Positions 7,064-15,279 of a stretch of 16,078 bases of DNA are shown piece by piece. Source of the stretch: JABILX01 sp041648305 (GTDB lineage: Bacteria > Patescibacteriota > Gracilibacteria > UBA1369 > LOWO2-01-FULL-3); contig JBAZPI010000021.1 of NCBI GenBank assembly GCA_041648305.1, positions 1-16,078 of the forward strand, given 5' to 3'. Below the pieces are notes generated by a model, which made no database searches, was not told where the DNA came from, and saw only the letters and a list, made by a program, of their open reading frames with translations. How positions within the stretch are numbered: position 1 is the stretch's first letter; every line of letters starts with the position of its first letter. Made by a program: the position numbers and the translations under genes.

Positions 7064-8263
7064 TTATTCCGGACGAATTTTGACACTCGTCGGATGTTCT
7101 TTTAATTTTTGCAATACCTTTGCCTCAATCTGTCGAATACGCTCACGAGTCACATGAAATTCCTGTCCAACCTCCTCGAGAGTATGTCCAACCCCATCGA
7201 TCAGCCCAAATCTCATTTCAATAATTTTTCTCTCACGTGGAGAAAGGTACTGAAGCATTTCGCGAATATTTTCTTTCAACAGCTGTCTATTCGTGGCATC
7301 CGACGGACTCAGCGCCTCATCATCTTCAATGAAGTCTCCCAATTTGCTGTCCTCTTCGGTCCCGACAGGAGCCTCTAGAGAAACGATATCTTGAGAAATC
7401 TTCATGATATGTCTAACTTTCTTGATATCCATATCCATTTCGGCCGCCAACTCCTCAACCAGCGGCTCACGCCCCAATTCCTGAACAAGCCGCCTCTGCG
7501 CGTGAGTAAGCTTATTGATAGTCTCAACCATGTGCACGGGGATTCTGATCGTCCTGGCCTGGTCCGCAATCGCACGAGTAATAGCCTGACGAATCCACCA
7601 GGTCGCATAAGTGGAGAATTTGAAGCCTCTATCCGGATCGAATTTCTCAACCGCACGGAATAGTCCGATATTTCCCTCTTGAATCAAATCTAAGAAAGAA
7701 AGCCCTCTTCCGATATATTTTTTCGCAATTGAAACAACTAATCTTAAATTTGCTTCCGCCAAACGCTGTTTAGCAGACTGATCTCCCTTTCTTATTCTTC
7801 GAGCCAAATCAACCTCTTCTTTCGCAGTCAAAAGAGCAACTTTCCCAATTTCGCACAAATACAACCTAATCGAATCGTTCGCTATTTCCTTCAACTCAAC
7901 GGAATATTTCTGCTCCTCTTTCTTCTTCTTTTTTTCCGCAAGCGCCGCCTCCTGGATAATCTTCACCTCATCTGAAACCACATCTATAGCTCCTTCTTCC
8001 AACACACCACCATCAACCTCCTCTTCACCCCAAATCAAGCTGTCCTTCATATCAAGAACCTCAATTCCAAGATCCATGAACAAGGTATAAATCTCGTCCA
8101 GCAAAATCAAATCATTTTCAATACGAGGCATAGCCTTTAGTAGCTCCTGCTGCGTCACGAAACCCTGCTGCCTTCCCTTTTTAACTAAATCCTGAACCTC
8201 TTTCGGGAACTCCGCCAATCTCTCATCGGAAGGGTTTTGAATGAATTTTCTTGTCCTTGCCAT
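7064..8263 (-). CDS. rpoD: RNA polymerase primary sigma factor (sigma-70/SigA)
   Basis: This directs RNA polymerase to housekeeping promoters. The 399 residues contain a region 1.1-like start (about 15-75), an acidic/lysine linker (AEKKKKKEEQKY, 109-120) and region 1.2 (DSIRLYLCEIG, 130-140). Region 2 has LRLVVSIAKKYIGRGL, DLIQEGNIGL and the -10 reading KFSTYATWWIRQAI (215-228). Regions 3 and 4 follow (IPVHMVETINKL; LSPRERKIIEMRFGL; VTRERIRQIEAKVL, 371-384). Regions 2 and 4 are of primary-sigma type, agreeing with the TTGnnn/TATAAT-like boxes seen in this window. It starts 6 bases after the dnaG stop, the classical dnaG-rpoD pairing, here without an adjacent rpsU. The ATG has no ribosome-binding motif. 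Confidence 0.98.
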   Translation of the reverse strand: MARTRKFIQNPSDERLAEFPKEVQDLVKKGRQQGFVTQQELLKAMPRIENDLILLDEIYTLFMDLGIEVLDMKDSLIWGEEEVDGGVLEEGAIDVVSDEVKIIQEAALAEKKKKKEEQKYSVELKEIANDSIRLYLCEIGKVALLTAKEEVDLARRIRKGDQSAKQRLAEANLRLVVSIAKKYIGRGLSFLDLIQEGNIGLFRAVEKFDPDRGFKFSTYATWWIRQAITRAIADQARTIRIPVHMVETINKLTHAQRRLVQELGREPLVEELAAEMDMDIKKVRHIMKISQDIVSLEAPVGTEEDSKLGDFIEDDEALSPSDATNRQLLKENIREMLQYLSPRERKIIEMRFGLIDGVGHTLEEVGQEFHVTRERIRQIEAKVLQKLKEHPTSVKIRPE

Positions 8264-8269
8264 AAATTA

Positions 8270-10054
8270 TTACGGAGTTATTAACCTCTGGAACTCTTCA
8301 AGAAGTTGCTTCCTCTTTCCCTCATCTCCACTCTCTTCCGCTTCTTTTAGCGCTTTCTCAAGCACAATTCTTTGGTGCATTCTACGGCTTTTCACTATAT
8401 TGTCAATCAGCTTTTCGACCTCTTTCACAACCGATTCCTCTCCAAACTGAGAATAATTTTCCTCGGCATACAAAGACAACAGAGCCATTTTTTCGCTTAC
8501 ACCAGCCATTTTCTCGCCTTCAAAATCCCATTTCTTTTTTTCGGTACGAGCGTCATTATACTGACGGGATAATTCGATGTAAATATCTTTTAATTCACTC
8601 ACAAAATCGCCTTCATTCAACGTTTCCTTCACTTTCTCAAAATGCTGAGGATACTCCAATAAAATGGATATCAAAACCGTCGTGGAATCAAACCGCTCGG
8701 GCCGACTCACCTCCTTGGATTTGTTTTGCCCAAATTGATCTCTTAATACTTTAAAATTATCTATTTCGTCATATAAAAATTTTTCCTTTATATCCAAATA
8801 CTTCGACAAAATCCTCACGTAATGATCGGTTTTCACGGAACTCTTCGATAATTTCACCAAAGGAATAAGCTCATCCAAAAACTTCTTTCTGCCTTCCAAA
8901 GTTTTGACATTGAACTTGGCATTCATAAGCGTGATATAAAACTCCAGAAAATATTCTGCCGTATCGACAAGCTCCAAAAACTCCTCCTTCCCTTTCCCCC
9001 CTCTCTCCAACATCAGATCGGCCGGGTCTTTGACGGAAGCCGGCATTCTCAAAGTTTTCATATCCATTTCAGCATCCTGCACAACCTCATAAGCCCTCTT
9101 CGTTGCATCAATGCCGGCATTGTCAGTATCAAAACAAGAAACAATATCCTTCGTAAACCTCTTAATAAGTTTGACCTGCTCATGAGTCAAAGCAGTCCCA
9201 CTGCTGGCAACCACATTTTTAATCCCACTTTGATGAAGAGAAATCACGTCAAAATATCCTTCAACTATAACAACTTTATCGGCTTCCTTAATCGATTGCT
9301 TGGCGTGGGATAATCCGTACAAAACTTTCCCTTTTGAATAAATTGCCGTTTCCGGAGAATTCAAATATTTCGGCACTTGATCCTGCTTCAAGGCCCGCCC
9401 GCCAAACCCAATGGCTCTCCCCATGTGGTCGAAAATCGGGAACATCAATCTCCATCTGAATTTATCATAAATCCCCTTCCCGGCCACATCTTTTAGCGTA
9501 AATAAACCGGATTTGATTAATAGGTCGTGTTTATAACCCTTTTTTATCAAATATTTATACAAATCATCATATTCACCCGTTGCAAACCCTACTTTAAACT
9601 CTTCAATAGTATCCTTGGTAATTCCCCTCTTCTCCAAATACGCCAACACTTCTTTCGCATCATCAGCTTTATCAAACAAATTTGACTCAAAAAACCTGCA
9701 AGCATCCTCATGAAGCTCAATCAAACGATCATTCAAACTCTTTTCTCCTTTTTCTTTCGATTTAAATTTTTTGACATCGACCTTGATCCCGGCCTTATCC
9801 GCCAAAATTTTAATCGCTTCCGGAAAATCAACACCTTCAACCTCTTGAATGAACTTAAACATATCTCCACCCTTATGACACCCGAAACAATAAGCTATCT
9901 GCTTCTCCGGACTCACGATAAAAGAAGGAGTTTTTTCGCTATGAAAAGGACAAAGTCCCTTAAAACTCCGTCCGGCTTTCTTTAACTGAACATAAGAAGC
10001 AACGACGTCTTCAATGCTCAATCGATTTTTTATATCTGCAACTGTATCGCCCAT
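8270..10054 (-). CDS. dnaG: DNA primase
   Basis: DnaG makes RNA primers for lagging-strand replication. With the start at 10054 the protein has 594 residues, the normal size. The CHC2 zinc finger has Cys35, His38, Cys56 and Cys59 (CPFH ... CFGC). The TOPRIM catalytic core has Glu265 in VEGYFDV and Asp309/Asp311 in CFDTDNAG. SSGTALT (284-290) and the FGGR segment (217-220) are also typical. The C-terminal helicase-binding part (from about 430) is charged and poorly conserved, as usual. The frame extends upstream to a TTG at 10093, but that TTG is part of a -35 box and the added residues do not look like DnaG, so MGDTVADIK is the better start. rpoD follows after 6 bases. Confidence 0.97.
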   Translation of the reverse strand: MGDTVADIKNRLSIEDVVASYVQLKKAGRSFKGLCPFHSEKTPSFIVSPEKQIAYCFGCHKGGDMFKFIQEVEGVDFPEAIKILADKAGIKVDVKKFKSKEKGEKSLNDRLIELHEDACRFFESNLFDKADDAKEVLAYLEKRGITKDTIEEFKVGFATGEYDDLYKYLIKKGYKHDLLIKSGLFTLKDVAGKGIYDKFRWRLMFPIFDHMGRAIGFGGRALKQDQVPKYLNSPETAIYSKGKVLYGLSHAKQSIKEADKVVIVEGYFDVISLHQSGIKNVVASSGTALTHEQVKLIKRFTKDIVSCFDTDNAGIDATKRAYEVVQDAEMDMKTLRMPASVKDPADLMLERGGKGKEEFLELVDTAEYFLEFYITLMNAKFNVKTLEGRKKFLDELIPLVKLSKSSVKTDHYVRILSKYLDIKEKFLYDEIDNFKVLRDQFGQNKSKEVSRPERFDSTTVLISILLEYPQHFEKVKETLNEGDFVSELKDIYIELSRQYNDARTEKKKWDFEGEKMAGVSEKMALLSLYAEENYSQFGEESVVKEVEKLIDNIVKSRRMHQRIVLEKALKEAEESGDEGKRKQLLEEFQRLITP

Positions 10055-10063
10055 AGTAACGTA

Positions 10064-10093
10064 CTTATATACCAAACAGAGCTTTCTATTCAA
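10064..10093 (-). promoter_or_regulatory. dnaG-rpoD promoter inside the end of the wecA-like gene
   Basis: On the - strand TTGAAT (10093-10088) is followed after 16 bases by TATATA (10071-10066), preceded by TGG, an extended -10 form. After 18 bases the overlapping TATAAG (10069-10064) is an alternative. Transcription would start about 3-6 bases before the dnaG ATG at 10054, so the message would be nearly leaderless. The -35 box overlaps the stop of the upstream gene. Confidence 0.6.
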
Positions 10094-11129
10094 CTTTTTT
10101 CTTTCTTGAAACGCTCAAAATCCCCGCCACCAGCGCCAGCATCAGGATTACAAGCCCTATAAGCACAAAAAATTTCTGTTTCGTATTTATGCAAATGATT
10201 GCCGAAACACCAAACAAAAGAGACAAAGCGTATATCACAAAAAGTACAGTCTGCTCTTTGAGCCCGAGATAAAGAAGTCTGTGGTGCAAATGTTTCAAAT
10301 CCCCATGCCAGGGCTTCTTCCCCTCGAAAATCCTCCTGAAAATCACCCATGAAGCATCCAATATCGGAACACCCAAAACCAGAAACGCAGTCGCCACTTT
10401 CCCGCCGGAAAAAATAGCCAATGTCGCCAAAACAAATCCCAAAAACGTACTGCCGCTATCCCCCATTAAAATCTTCGCCGGAGGAAAATCAAACACCAAG
10501 AACGCCAAAGCGCAAAAAGCCAATATTAAAGCAATGGAAGCCACAATCTGTTGAGAGGCCAAATCTGCGTGTATATCGGGCCTTACACTCAAAAAGAAAA
10601 TTGTTAAAGCCGCAATGAACGAGACGCCGGAAGAAAGTCCCCCCACTCCGTCCAGGAAATTCATCGTATTTGTGATCAAAACCACCCAAAAAATTGTAAA
10701 AAGCGCCCCAAGCAAAGGAACCCCATAGACTTGAAGAACATTCAGGTCAATTGCCCCTCCAAACGGATTCGAAATTGAAAGTATCCCAACCCCGGCCCAA
10801 ATCAAAATCACGCCCGCAAAAATTTGCATAAAAATTCTCAAAACCGGACTAAGTCTTTTGTAATCATCCAAAACCCCGATCAACATAATCACCATAGACC
10901 CCAACAGCAAACCGACAACTTCTTTCGAGAGATCAACAAACAGCAAAACACATATCAAAAATGCAAGAAAAATCAAAATCCCGCCATAATAAGGAATCGG
11001 GCTTCTTTTTAAGCCATATCTTTCCGGACGGTCCACCATCTTCAACCTCGGGAAAAACTTCAGTCCAAACAAAACCAAACCAAACGCAACGACAAAACTA
11101 ACCAATGCTATTATGCTGTAATGATTCAT
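10086..11129 (-). CDS. wecA: Polyprenyl-phosphate glycosyl-1-phosphate transferase, WecA/TagO type
   Basis: Enzymes of this integral-membrane family transfer a sugar-1-phosphate (often GlcNAc-1-P) from a UDP-sugar to undecaprenyl phosphate, the first step of many surface glycans. The 347 residues are mostly hydrophobic with about 10-11 membrane helices. The family motifs are LIGVLDDYKR (83-92, Asp88/Asp89), NFLDGVGGL (157-165) and ILMGDSGSTFLG (220-231). HLHH (280-283) is the carbohydrate-recognition motif of WecA/TagO proteins. MraY has a different histidine-rich loop, so this is not the peptidoglycan lipid I enzyme. Its ATG overlaps the truB stop by 4 bases (ATGA). With the O-antigen ligase in the same unit it implies a lipid-linked surface polysaccharide. 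The sugar used cannot be told from sequence. Confidence 0.92.
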   Translation of the reverse strand: MNHYSIIALVSFVVAFGLVLFGLKFFPRLKMVDRPERYGLKRSPIPYYGGILIFLAFLICVLLFVDLSKEVVGLLLGSMVIMLIGVLDDYKRLSPVLRIFMQIFAGVILIWAGVGILSISNPFGGAIDLNVLQVYGVPLLGALFTIFWVVLITNTMNFLDGVGGLSSGVSFIAALTIFFLSVRPDIHADLASQQIVASIALILAFCALAFLVFDFPPAKILMGDSGSTFLGFVLATLAIFSGGKVATAFLVLGVPILDASWVIFRRIFEGKKPWHGDLKHLHHRLLYLGLKEQTVLFVIYALSLLFGVSAIICINTKQKFFVLIGLVILMLALVAGILSVSRKKKVE

Positions 11130-12097
11130 GACAGAATTTTAACAGTTTTTCGGAATTTTACAAATTTACCATTATGGATACGCTCAAGAACGCCGACCAC
11201 TTTTCCTCTATACTTAGCCAAAAGACAGCTCCCTTGTACACTTTTTGTATTCAATACGTTCAGCACGAAACCACCACTTTTAAGCCTATTATAATCACTT
11301 GCACCAAGCTCAATAGACGGGAATTTCTCGAAGACCTCCTCGATTGAATGTACAGTTGCAGGAAGCGATAGCGATCCTGCAACCTCTACATCATCCACTT
11401 TCAACGCATCATCGACAGAAAAACCCTTACTCTTCCCACCATCCAAAAAACCTATTTCAGTTCTGCGCAAAGCGGTCATATACGCCCCACACAAGAGTTC
11501 TTGTCCCAAATCATGCACTAACGATCTGACATACGTTCCGCTGCTGCAAGAAAGCTCAAACTGCATTCTCGGCCACTCAAAAGAAATAAAAACAAAATCA
11601 TATACACTCACTTTTTTTGCCTTAAGCTCAAACTCTTTCCCCTCCCGCATGAGATCACAGGCTCTTTTTCCCCCAACTTTTTTGGCTGAATATTTCGGAG
11701 GCATCTGCTCTATTTCACCCACAAATTTTTTCTTAACAATCTTTTTGATCTCGCTGAGCTTGATCAGCTTAACCTCAGACCCGGACCTGGAATTGGACCT
11801 GGAATTGGAAGTTTTTTCAATCTTCCCGTCACCATCATAAGTATCCGAAACAGCGCCAAATTCACACTCAGCTCTATAAACCTTATCCGCCCCTATCAAA
11901 AACTCCAAAAACTTGGTCGCCTCCCCCAAAGCAACTATCATAAGCCCGGTAGCGATAGGATCAAGAGTCCCACAATGTCCAATTTTATATTTTTTGCCCA
12001 AATTCGGAAAAGCTTCCCTAATCTTCGGTTTCAGAGCTCTGATGACGTCAAAAGACGTATCACCTTTCTCCTTATCTATAAACAAAAAACCATCCAT
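11126..12097 (-). CDS. truB: tRNA pseudouridine(55) synthase TruB
   Basis: TruB converts U55 in the T-loop of tRNAs to pseudouridine. The protein of 323 residues starts MDGFLFIDKEKG, and GHCGTLDPIATGLM (40-53) carries the catalytic Asp46. KYSAKKVGGKRACDLMREG (135-153) and SCSSGTYVRSLVHDLG (183-198) are further family motifs. I chose ATG 12097, because the frame extends upstream to 12166 but those residues overlap murE and are not TruB-like. It starts 13 bases after the murE stop. Residues about 98-108 are a low-complexity Ser/Arg/Asn insertion encoded by a tandem DNA repeat. The C-terminal part (about 255-323) resembles a small RNA-binding add-on domain. Confidence 0.96.
   Translation of the reverse strand: MDGFLFIDKEKGDTSFDVIRALKPKIREAFPNLGKKYKIGHCGTLDPIATGLMIVALGEATKFLEFLIGADKVYRAECEFGAVSDTYDGDGKIEKTSNSRSNSRSGSEVKLIKLSEIKKIVKKKFVGEIEQMPPKYSAKKVGGKRACDLMREGKEFELKAKKVSVYDFVFISFEWPRMQFELSCSSGTYVRSLVHDLGQELLCGAYMTALRRTEIGFLDGGKSKGFSVDDALKVDDVEVAGSLSLPATVHSIEEVFEKFPSIELGASDYNRLKSGGFVLNVLNTKSVQGSCLLAKYRGKVVGVLERIHNGKFVKFRKTVKILS
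11783..11806 (-). repeat. 12-bp tandem repeat inside truB
   Basis: GGACCTGGAATT occurs twice head to tail (11783-11794 and 11795-11806), followed by GGA. On the coding strand it adds repeated Ser/Asn/Arg codons in frame, in a loop of TruB. It looks like a slippage-prone short expansion. Confidence 0.85.
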
Positions 12098-12110
12098 GTG
12101 ATCAAATTTA

Positions 12111-13442
12111 TTATTCAACAGGAACATCCACCGAACCGAGCGATATTTTGCGCCGGAGCAAATCAATTACAACCTGTTTATCATTCCACGGAATAGTTTT
12201 GCCTCTAACTTTCATAACCTCCTCCGCACCCTTCCCGGCAATAACAACGCTGTCCCCTTTTTTAGCCAACGCAAGCGCCAAACGAATGGCCTCACGCCTG
12301 TCAACAATCTTCCAAAATCTATCACCCTCCTTCCTCTTAATCCCAACGGCAATATTCTCAATAATCTCAAGCTCGTCATCCTCATAAGGATCATCGTCGG
12401 TCAAAATAATATAATCCGCGTACTTATCGGCAATCCCACCCATAATAGGTCTCTTTCCCTTGTCCCGCCCACCGCCGGTCGCCCCAAAAACCGCATAAAC
12501 CCTTCCGGTCGAAGTCAAATTCCTATACATAGAAAGAAGCTTCTCCAGAGAATCCGCAGAATGCGCATAATCAATCACAATCGCATAATCTTGTCCGGCA
12601 TCGACATGGTCACACCTGCCGGGAATAGTTCGAGCGCCCTCAAGCCCGCGCTTTATATCTTCCACAGACACGCCCAAAGACATACATACCGCAGCCGCAC
12701 ACAAAGCATTTTGAATATTAAAATCGCCGGGAAGATCAAAATCAATCGGCACAGCATTGTTTGGGACATGCATAGTGAACATACTCCCACCAGGCTTCAA
12801 ATTGAGATTGGAAATGTGAAGCGTCCCCTCTTTCAATCCATACGTAAGCTTCCTATCTGCAACAAATTGATCAAAATATAAATAATGCGGATCTTCTTGA
12901 TTCAAAACCAAAACTTTCGGAACATTAGGCTTCCTCCTTCCCTTCGATACTTTCTTGAAAAGCAGACCTTTTGCGCTCAAATAATTAGCGAAGCTTCCAT
13001 GATACTCAAGATGATCCTCAGCTACGTTCGTGAACGCCGCACAATCGATATTAATGCCCCACACTCTGGACTGAGTCATCGCGTGAGAGGACACCTCCAC
13101 CACGGCATATTTGCATTGTTCGTCAGCCATTTCACGGAGAAGTCTTTGCAACCCGAATCTACCCAAAGACGTCATCTTCGTAACATTTGTCCACTTTCGA
13201 TCCCCCACTTGGAAATTCACGGTCGAAGTCATGCCGACTTTGTGCCCGGCTGTCTCCAAAATTTTAGCTATAAGATTCACAGTTGTCGTTTTCCCCTTCG
13301 TCCCGGTCACCCCGACAACTACCATGTTTCTTGAAGGAAATCGATAATAAATCGCCGCCAAAATGGCAACCAATTTATGATACAAAAGTCTCACAGGATT
13401 AGTATCGGAAATTAATTTTTTCAAAGATTTAATGATAGCCAT
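12111..13442 (-). CDS. murE: MurE-like Mur ligase, lacking the usual N-terminal domain
   Basis: MurE ligases add the third amino acid to UDP-MurNAc-Ala-Glu in peptidoglycan synthesis. The ATP site GVTGTKGKTTT is at 44-54. VEVSSHAMTQSRVWG (115-129), AFTNVAEDHLEYHGSFANYLSAK (136-158, with the probable carbamylated Lys158) and DYAHSADSLEKLL (291-303) are MurE-like. GATGGGRDKGKRP (320-332) begins the C-terminal domain. The usual N-terminal UDP-binding domain of about 90 residues is reduced to about 40 residues with a hydrophobic patch (LVAILAAIYY). The amino-acid-recognition motif reads DDDPYEDDE (349-357) instead of DNPR, so the added residue may not be meso-diaminopimelate. Total 443 residues. 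It overlaps ribF by 22 bases, and truB follows after 13 bases. Confidence 0.87.
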   Translation of the reverse strand: MAIIKSLKKLISDTNPVRLLYHKLVAILAAIYYRFPSRNMVVVGVTGTKGKTTTVNLIAKILETAGHKVGMTSTVNFQVGDRKWTNVTKMTSLGRFGLQRLLREMADEQCKYAVVEVSSHAMTQSRVWGINIDCAAFTNVAEDHLEYHGSFANYLSAKGLLFKKVSKGRRKPNVPKVLVLNQEDPHYLYFDQFVADRKLTYGLKEGTLHISNLNLKPGGSMFTMHVPNNAVPIDFDLPGDFNIQNALCAAAVCMSLGVSVEDIKRGLEGARTIPGRCDHVDAGQDYAIVIDYAHSADSLEKLLSMYRNLTSTGRVYAVFGATGGGRDKGKRPIMGGIADKYADYIILTDDDPYEDDELEIIENIAVGIKRKEGDRFWKIVDRREAIRLALALAKKGDSVVIAGKGAEEVMKVRGKTIPWNDKQVVIDLLRRKISLGSVDVPVE

Positions 13443-13822
13443 TCTTTTGCTTTTTTTACGTCTCCGGAAATCAGCGCACTCAATTCTTCCAAATTTTTCA
13501 CCTTTTGTACATCCCGAATTTTTTTTAATAATTTCACGCGCGCGAATTTGCCGTACAATTCGCCAAAATCACCAAATAAAAAAACTTCACAAATGAATTT
13601 ATCGTCCGGCAAAGTGGATTTTTCCCCGATGTAGCAGACGCCACGAGCGCGCAAGCGCGAGCTTCCTTCTACATCGCCAATCTTAACCTCGCAAACATAA
13701 ACACCACGAAGCCCGTCATCCCTCTGCAAAACAATATTAATAGTAGGATATGAAATCTTCGAACCAAGACCAATTCCCTCTTCGACAACACCGGTTATGA
13801 GACCTCTGCGTATATCCTTCAT
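13421..13822 (-). CDS. ribF: Riboflavin kinase (flavokinase domain only)
   Basis: Riboflavin kinase phosphorylates riboflavin to FMN. The 133 residues match the C-terminal flavokinase domain of bacterial RibF. G-x-V-x-x-G-x-x-x-G at 11-20 is followed by YPTINI (25-30, the PTxN nucleotide/Mg motif). GVYVCEV (40-46), GVCYIGEKST (61-70) and ICEVFLFGDFGELYG (77-91) follow, with Glu79 the likely catalytic base. The FAD-synthetase half of ordinary RibF (about 180 residues) is missing and no remnant lies upstream, so this looks like a stand-alone kinase. A loop insertion (about 49-60, DVEGSSRLRARG) coincides with an inverted repeat in the DNA. It begins 6 bases after the O-antigen ligase stop. Confidence 0.88.
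   Translation of the reverse strand: MKDIRRGLITGVVEEGIGLGSKISYPTINIVLQRDDGLRGVYVCEVKIGDVEGSSRLRARGVCYIGEKSTLPDDKFICEVFLFGDFGELYGKFARVKLLKKIRDVQKVKNLEELSALISGDVKKAKEWLSLNL
13627..13676. repeat. Inverted repeat with nested GC-rich hairpin inside ribF
   Basis: CGATGTAG (13627-13634) and CTACATCG (13669-13676) are perfect inverted repeats. Between them CGCGC (13648-13652) and GCGCG (13655-13659) form a second small stem. The segment encodes a loop insertion (SSRLRARG) and is GC-rich compared with its AT-rich surroundings. It may be a palindromic element inserted in frame or simply a structured codon run. Confidence 0.5.
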
Positions 13823-13828
13823 AAACTT

Positions 13829-15262
13829 TTATATTACAAGCCCGACCAAAAGCCACCAAAGCAAAGCGAGATCGTTTTTCCAAAACTGCTGGTCAACAAC
13901 CCCGTGCAAACAAACAACAACAAACATCGCCAAAACAGCCGCAAAAAATCTCCTATTTTCGTAAGTCAATTTCTTACTCCTAAGAGTCCAGAAAACCGCG
14001 ACAATAAGCCACGAAAGCGCAATAACGCCAATCAGTCCGCTATTCATCCACGTGGATAAAAGTAAATTATGCGGATGTAACATTGTTTTTTCGTAAGGCG
14101 TAAGCCCCAAAATTTCCGGAGCCCTCTCTTCATAGACAGTTTGAAATCTTCCAAGCCCCACACCAATAAACGGATTTTCTTCAATCAACTTCAAAGCAAC
14201 AGTCCAAGTTTGCATACGAACTGATGACGAACTCTGCCTTTCAAACGCCAAGAAATCGTCAAATTTTGTAGTCCCAATCTGCGCAATCACCGCAGTAACA
14301 GCCATGAAAATTATGACGACAAAAACAGAAATCTTTTTCCAAACTGAACCATATTTCGCTTTAAAATCGGAAAAAAATAATTCGTAAACAGTGTACAAAA
14401 AGAGCGCTCCCGAAACCCCCAAAATTCCACCGTAAGATTTTGCAGCAACCAACGCAAGTCCTGTCGCACCAAACACGATCACATCATAAAACATAGGGAA
14501 ACGAACCGTTTCAACCATTTTTTCTTTTTTAAACAAACCAACAAATCTTCTCCATAAATTTTTCACAACTCCCTCAACTTCAATTTCCCCAAAAAAGAAA
14601 ATTTCCATTTTTTGCCACAAACTCACACATGCCAAAACAAACGCCGGCGCAATATAAAGCGCGAGATAATTCGCAGATTCAAAAGGCCCCGAAGCCCTCT
14701 GATCAACAGTAACATAATCTCTAAGAATAACCTGATACAACGCCCAAAAACTCAAAACCAAACAAGACAACATATAAAAATACAACGTCTTCTTTCTGTC
14801 ATCCAAATCCCTCAAAACTCTGACAACAATTACGGCATATAAAATCGGCATCAAAACCCACCCTTTAAAAATTCCCAAGGCCGGCATGATATCCCCATGC
14901 AAATACGACAAATAAAGCCCGGCGAGAGACCCTAAGACCAAAGCCCCGGCCGGCATAACAAGTCTAAAAAAACTTTTTTTGACATCCTTCAGGATTTTTC
15001 CATCACCCAAAAAAACGCGCTTAATTTTGCCAAAAAGAGAATTATTTTCCCTCGAAAATCTTTCGTGCAACATCCTTCCGAACATCCAAAAAGCCACCAA
15101 GTAAACCATCGCCTCAACAACATTAAAAGGCACAAATCCAACCTGAAACTTCAACAAATATAAAGGAAAAAACGCGGGCAGGACGATCACTGCTTTTTTA
15201 AAATCCCACGCCAAAATTCCGACCCACCCACACAGTAAAACAAAATATAAAATCTCCGGCAT
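13829..15262 (-). CDS. O-antigen ligase/polymerase family membrane protein (Wzy_C domain)
   Basis: Proteins of this family join or polymerise lipid-linked surface glycans at the outer face of the plasma membrane. The 477 residues contain about 11-12 hydrophobic segments. RASGPFESANYLALY (189-203) is the typical periplasmic/external start of the family core. The Wzy_C region includes SVRMQTWTVALKLI, then ENPFIGVGLGRFQ (362-374), and LHPHNLLLSTWMNSGLIG (395-412) with His396/His398. A charged cytoplasmic loop lies at about 219-255. It starts 17 bases after tpiA and ends 6 bases before ribF. With the WecA/TagO-type enzyme in the same unit it supports production of a surface polysaccharide; whether it is a ligase, a polymerase or a protein O-glycosyltransferase cannot be decided from sequence. 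Confidence 0.88.
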   Translation of the reverse strand: MPEILYFVLLCGWVGILAWDFKKAVIVLPAFFPLYLLKFQVGFVPFNVVEAMVYLVAFWMFGRMLHERFSRENNSLFGKIKRVFLGDGKILKDVKKSFFRLVMPAGALVLGSLAGLYLSYLHGDIMPALGIFKGWVLMPILYAVIVVRVLRDLDDRKKTLYFYMLSCLVLSFWALYQVILRDYVTVDQRASGPFESANYLALYIAPAFVLACVSLWQKMEIFFFGEIEVEGVVKNLWRRFVGLFKKEKMVETVRFPMFYDVIVFGATGLALVAAKSYGGILGVSGALFLYTVYELFFSDFKAKYGSVWKKISVFVVIIFMAVTAVIAQIGTTKFDDFLAFERQSSSSVRMQTWTVALKLIEENPFIGVGLGRFQTVYEERAPEILGLTPYEKTMLHPHNLLLSTWMNSGLIGVIALSWLIVAVFWTLRSKKLTYENRRFFAAVLAMFVVVCLHGVVDQQFWKNDLALLWWLLVGLVI

Positions 15263-15279
15263 AAATTTATTTGATTAAT

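Noticed and set aside
10055..10093. Longer dnaG start at TTG
   Set aside because: The TTG is part of a good -35 box and the extra 13 residues are not DnaG-like; ATG 10054 fits the family.
10086..11129. MraY (lipid I synthase)
   Set aside because: The HLHH motif at 280-283 is of WecA/TagO type; the MraY histidine-rich loop is absent.
12098..12166. Longer truB start
   Set aside because: It would overlap murE by over 50 bases and adds residues not seen in TruB; ATG 12097 gives the standard N-terminus.
12561..13334. ORFs of 106 and 149 residues on the + strand
   Set aside because: They lie fully antisense to murE, which has clear ligase motifs; composition is that of a shadow frame.
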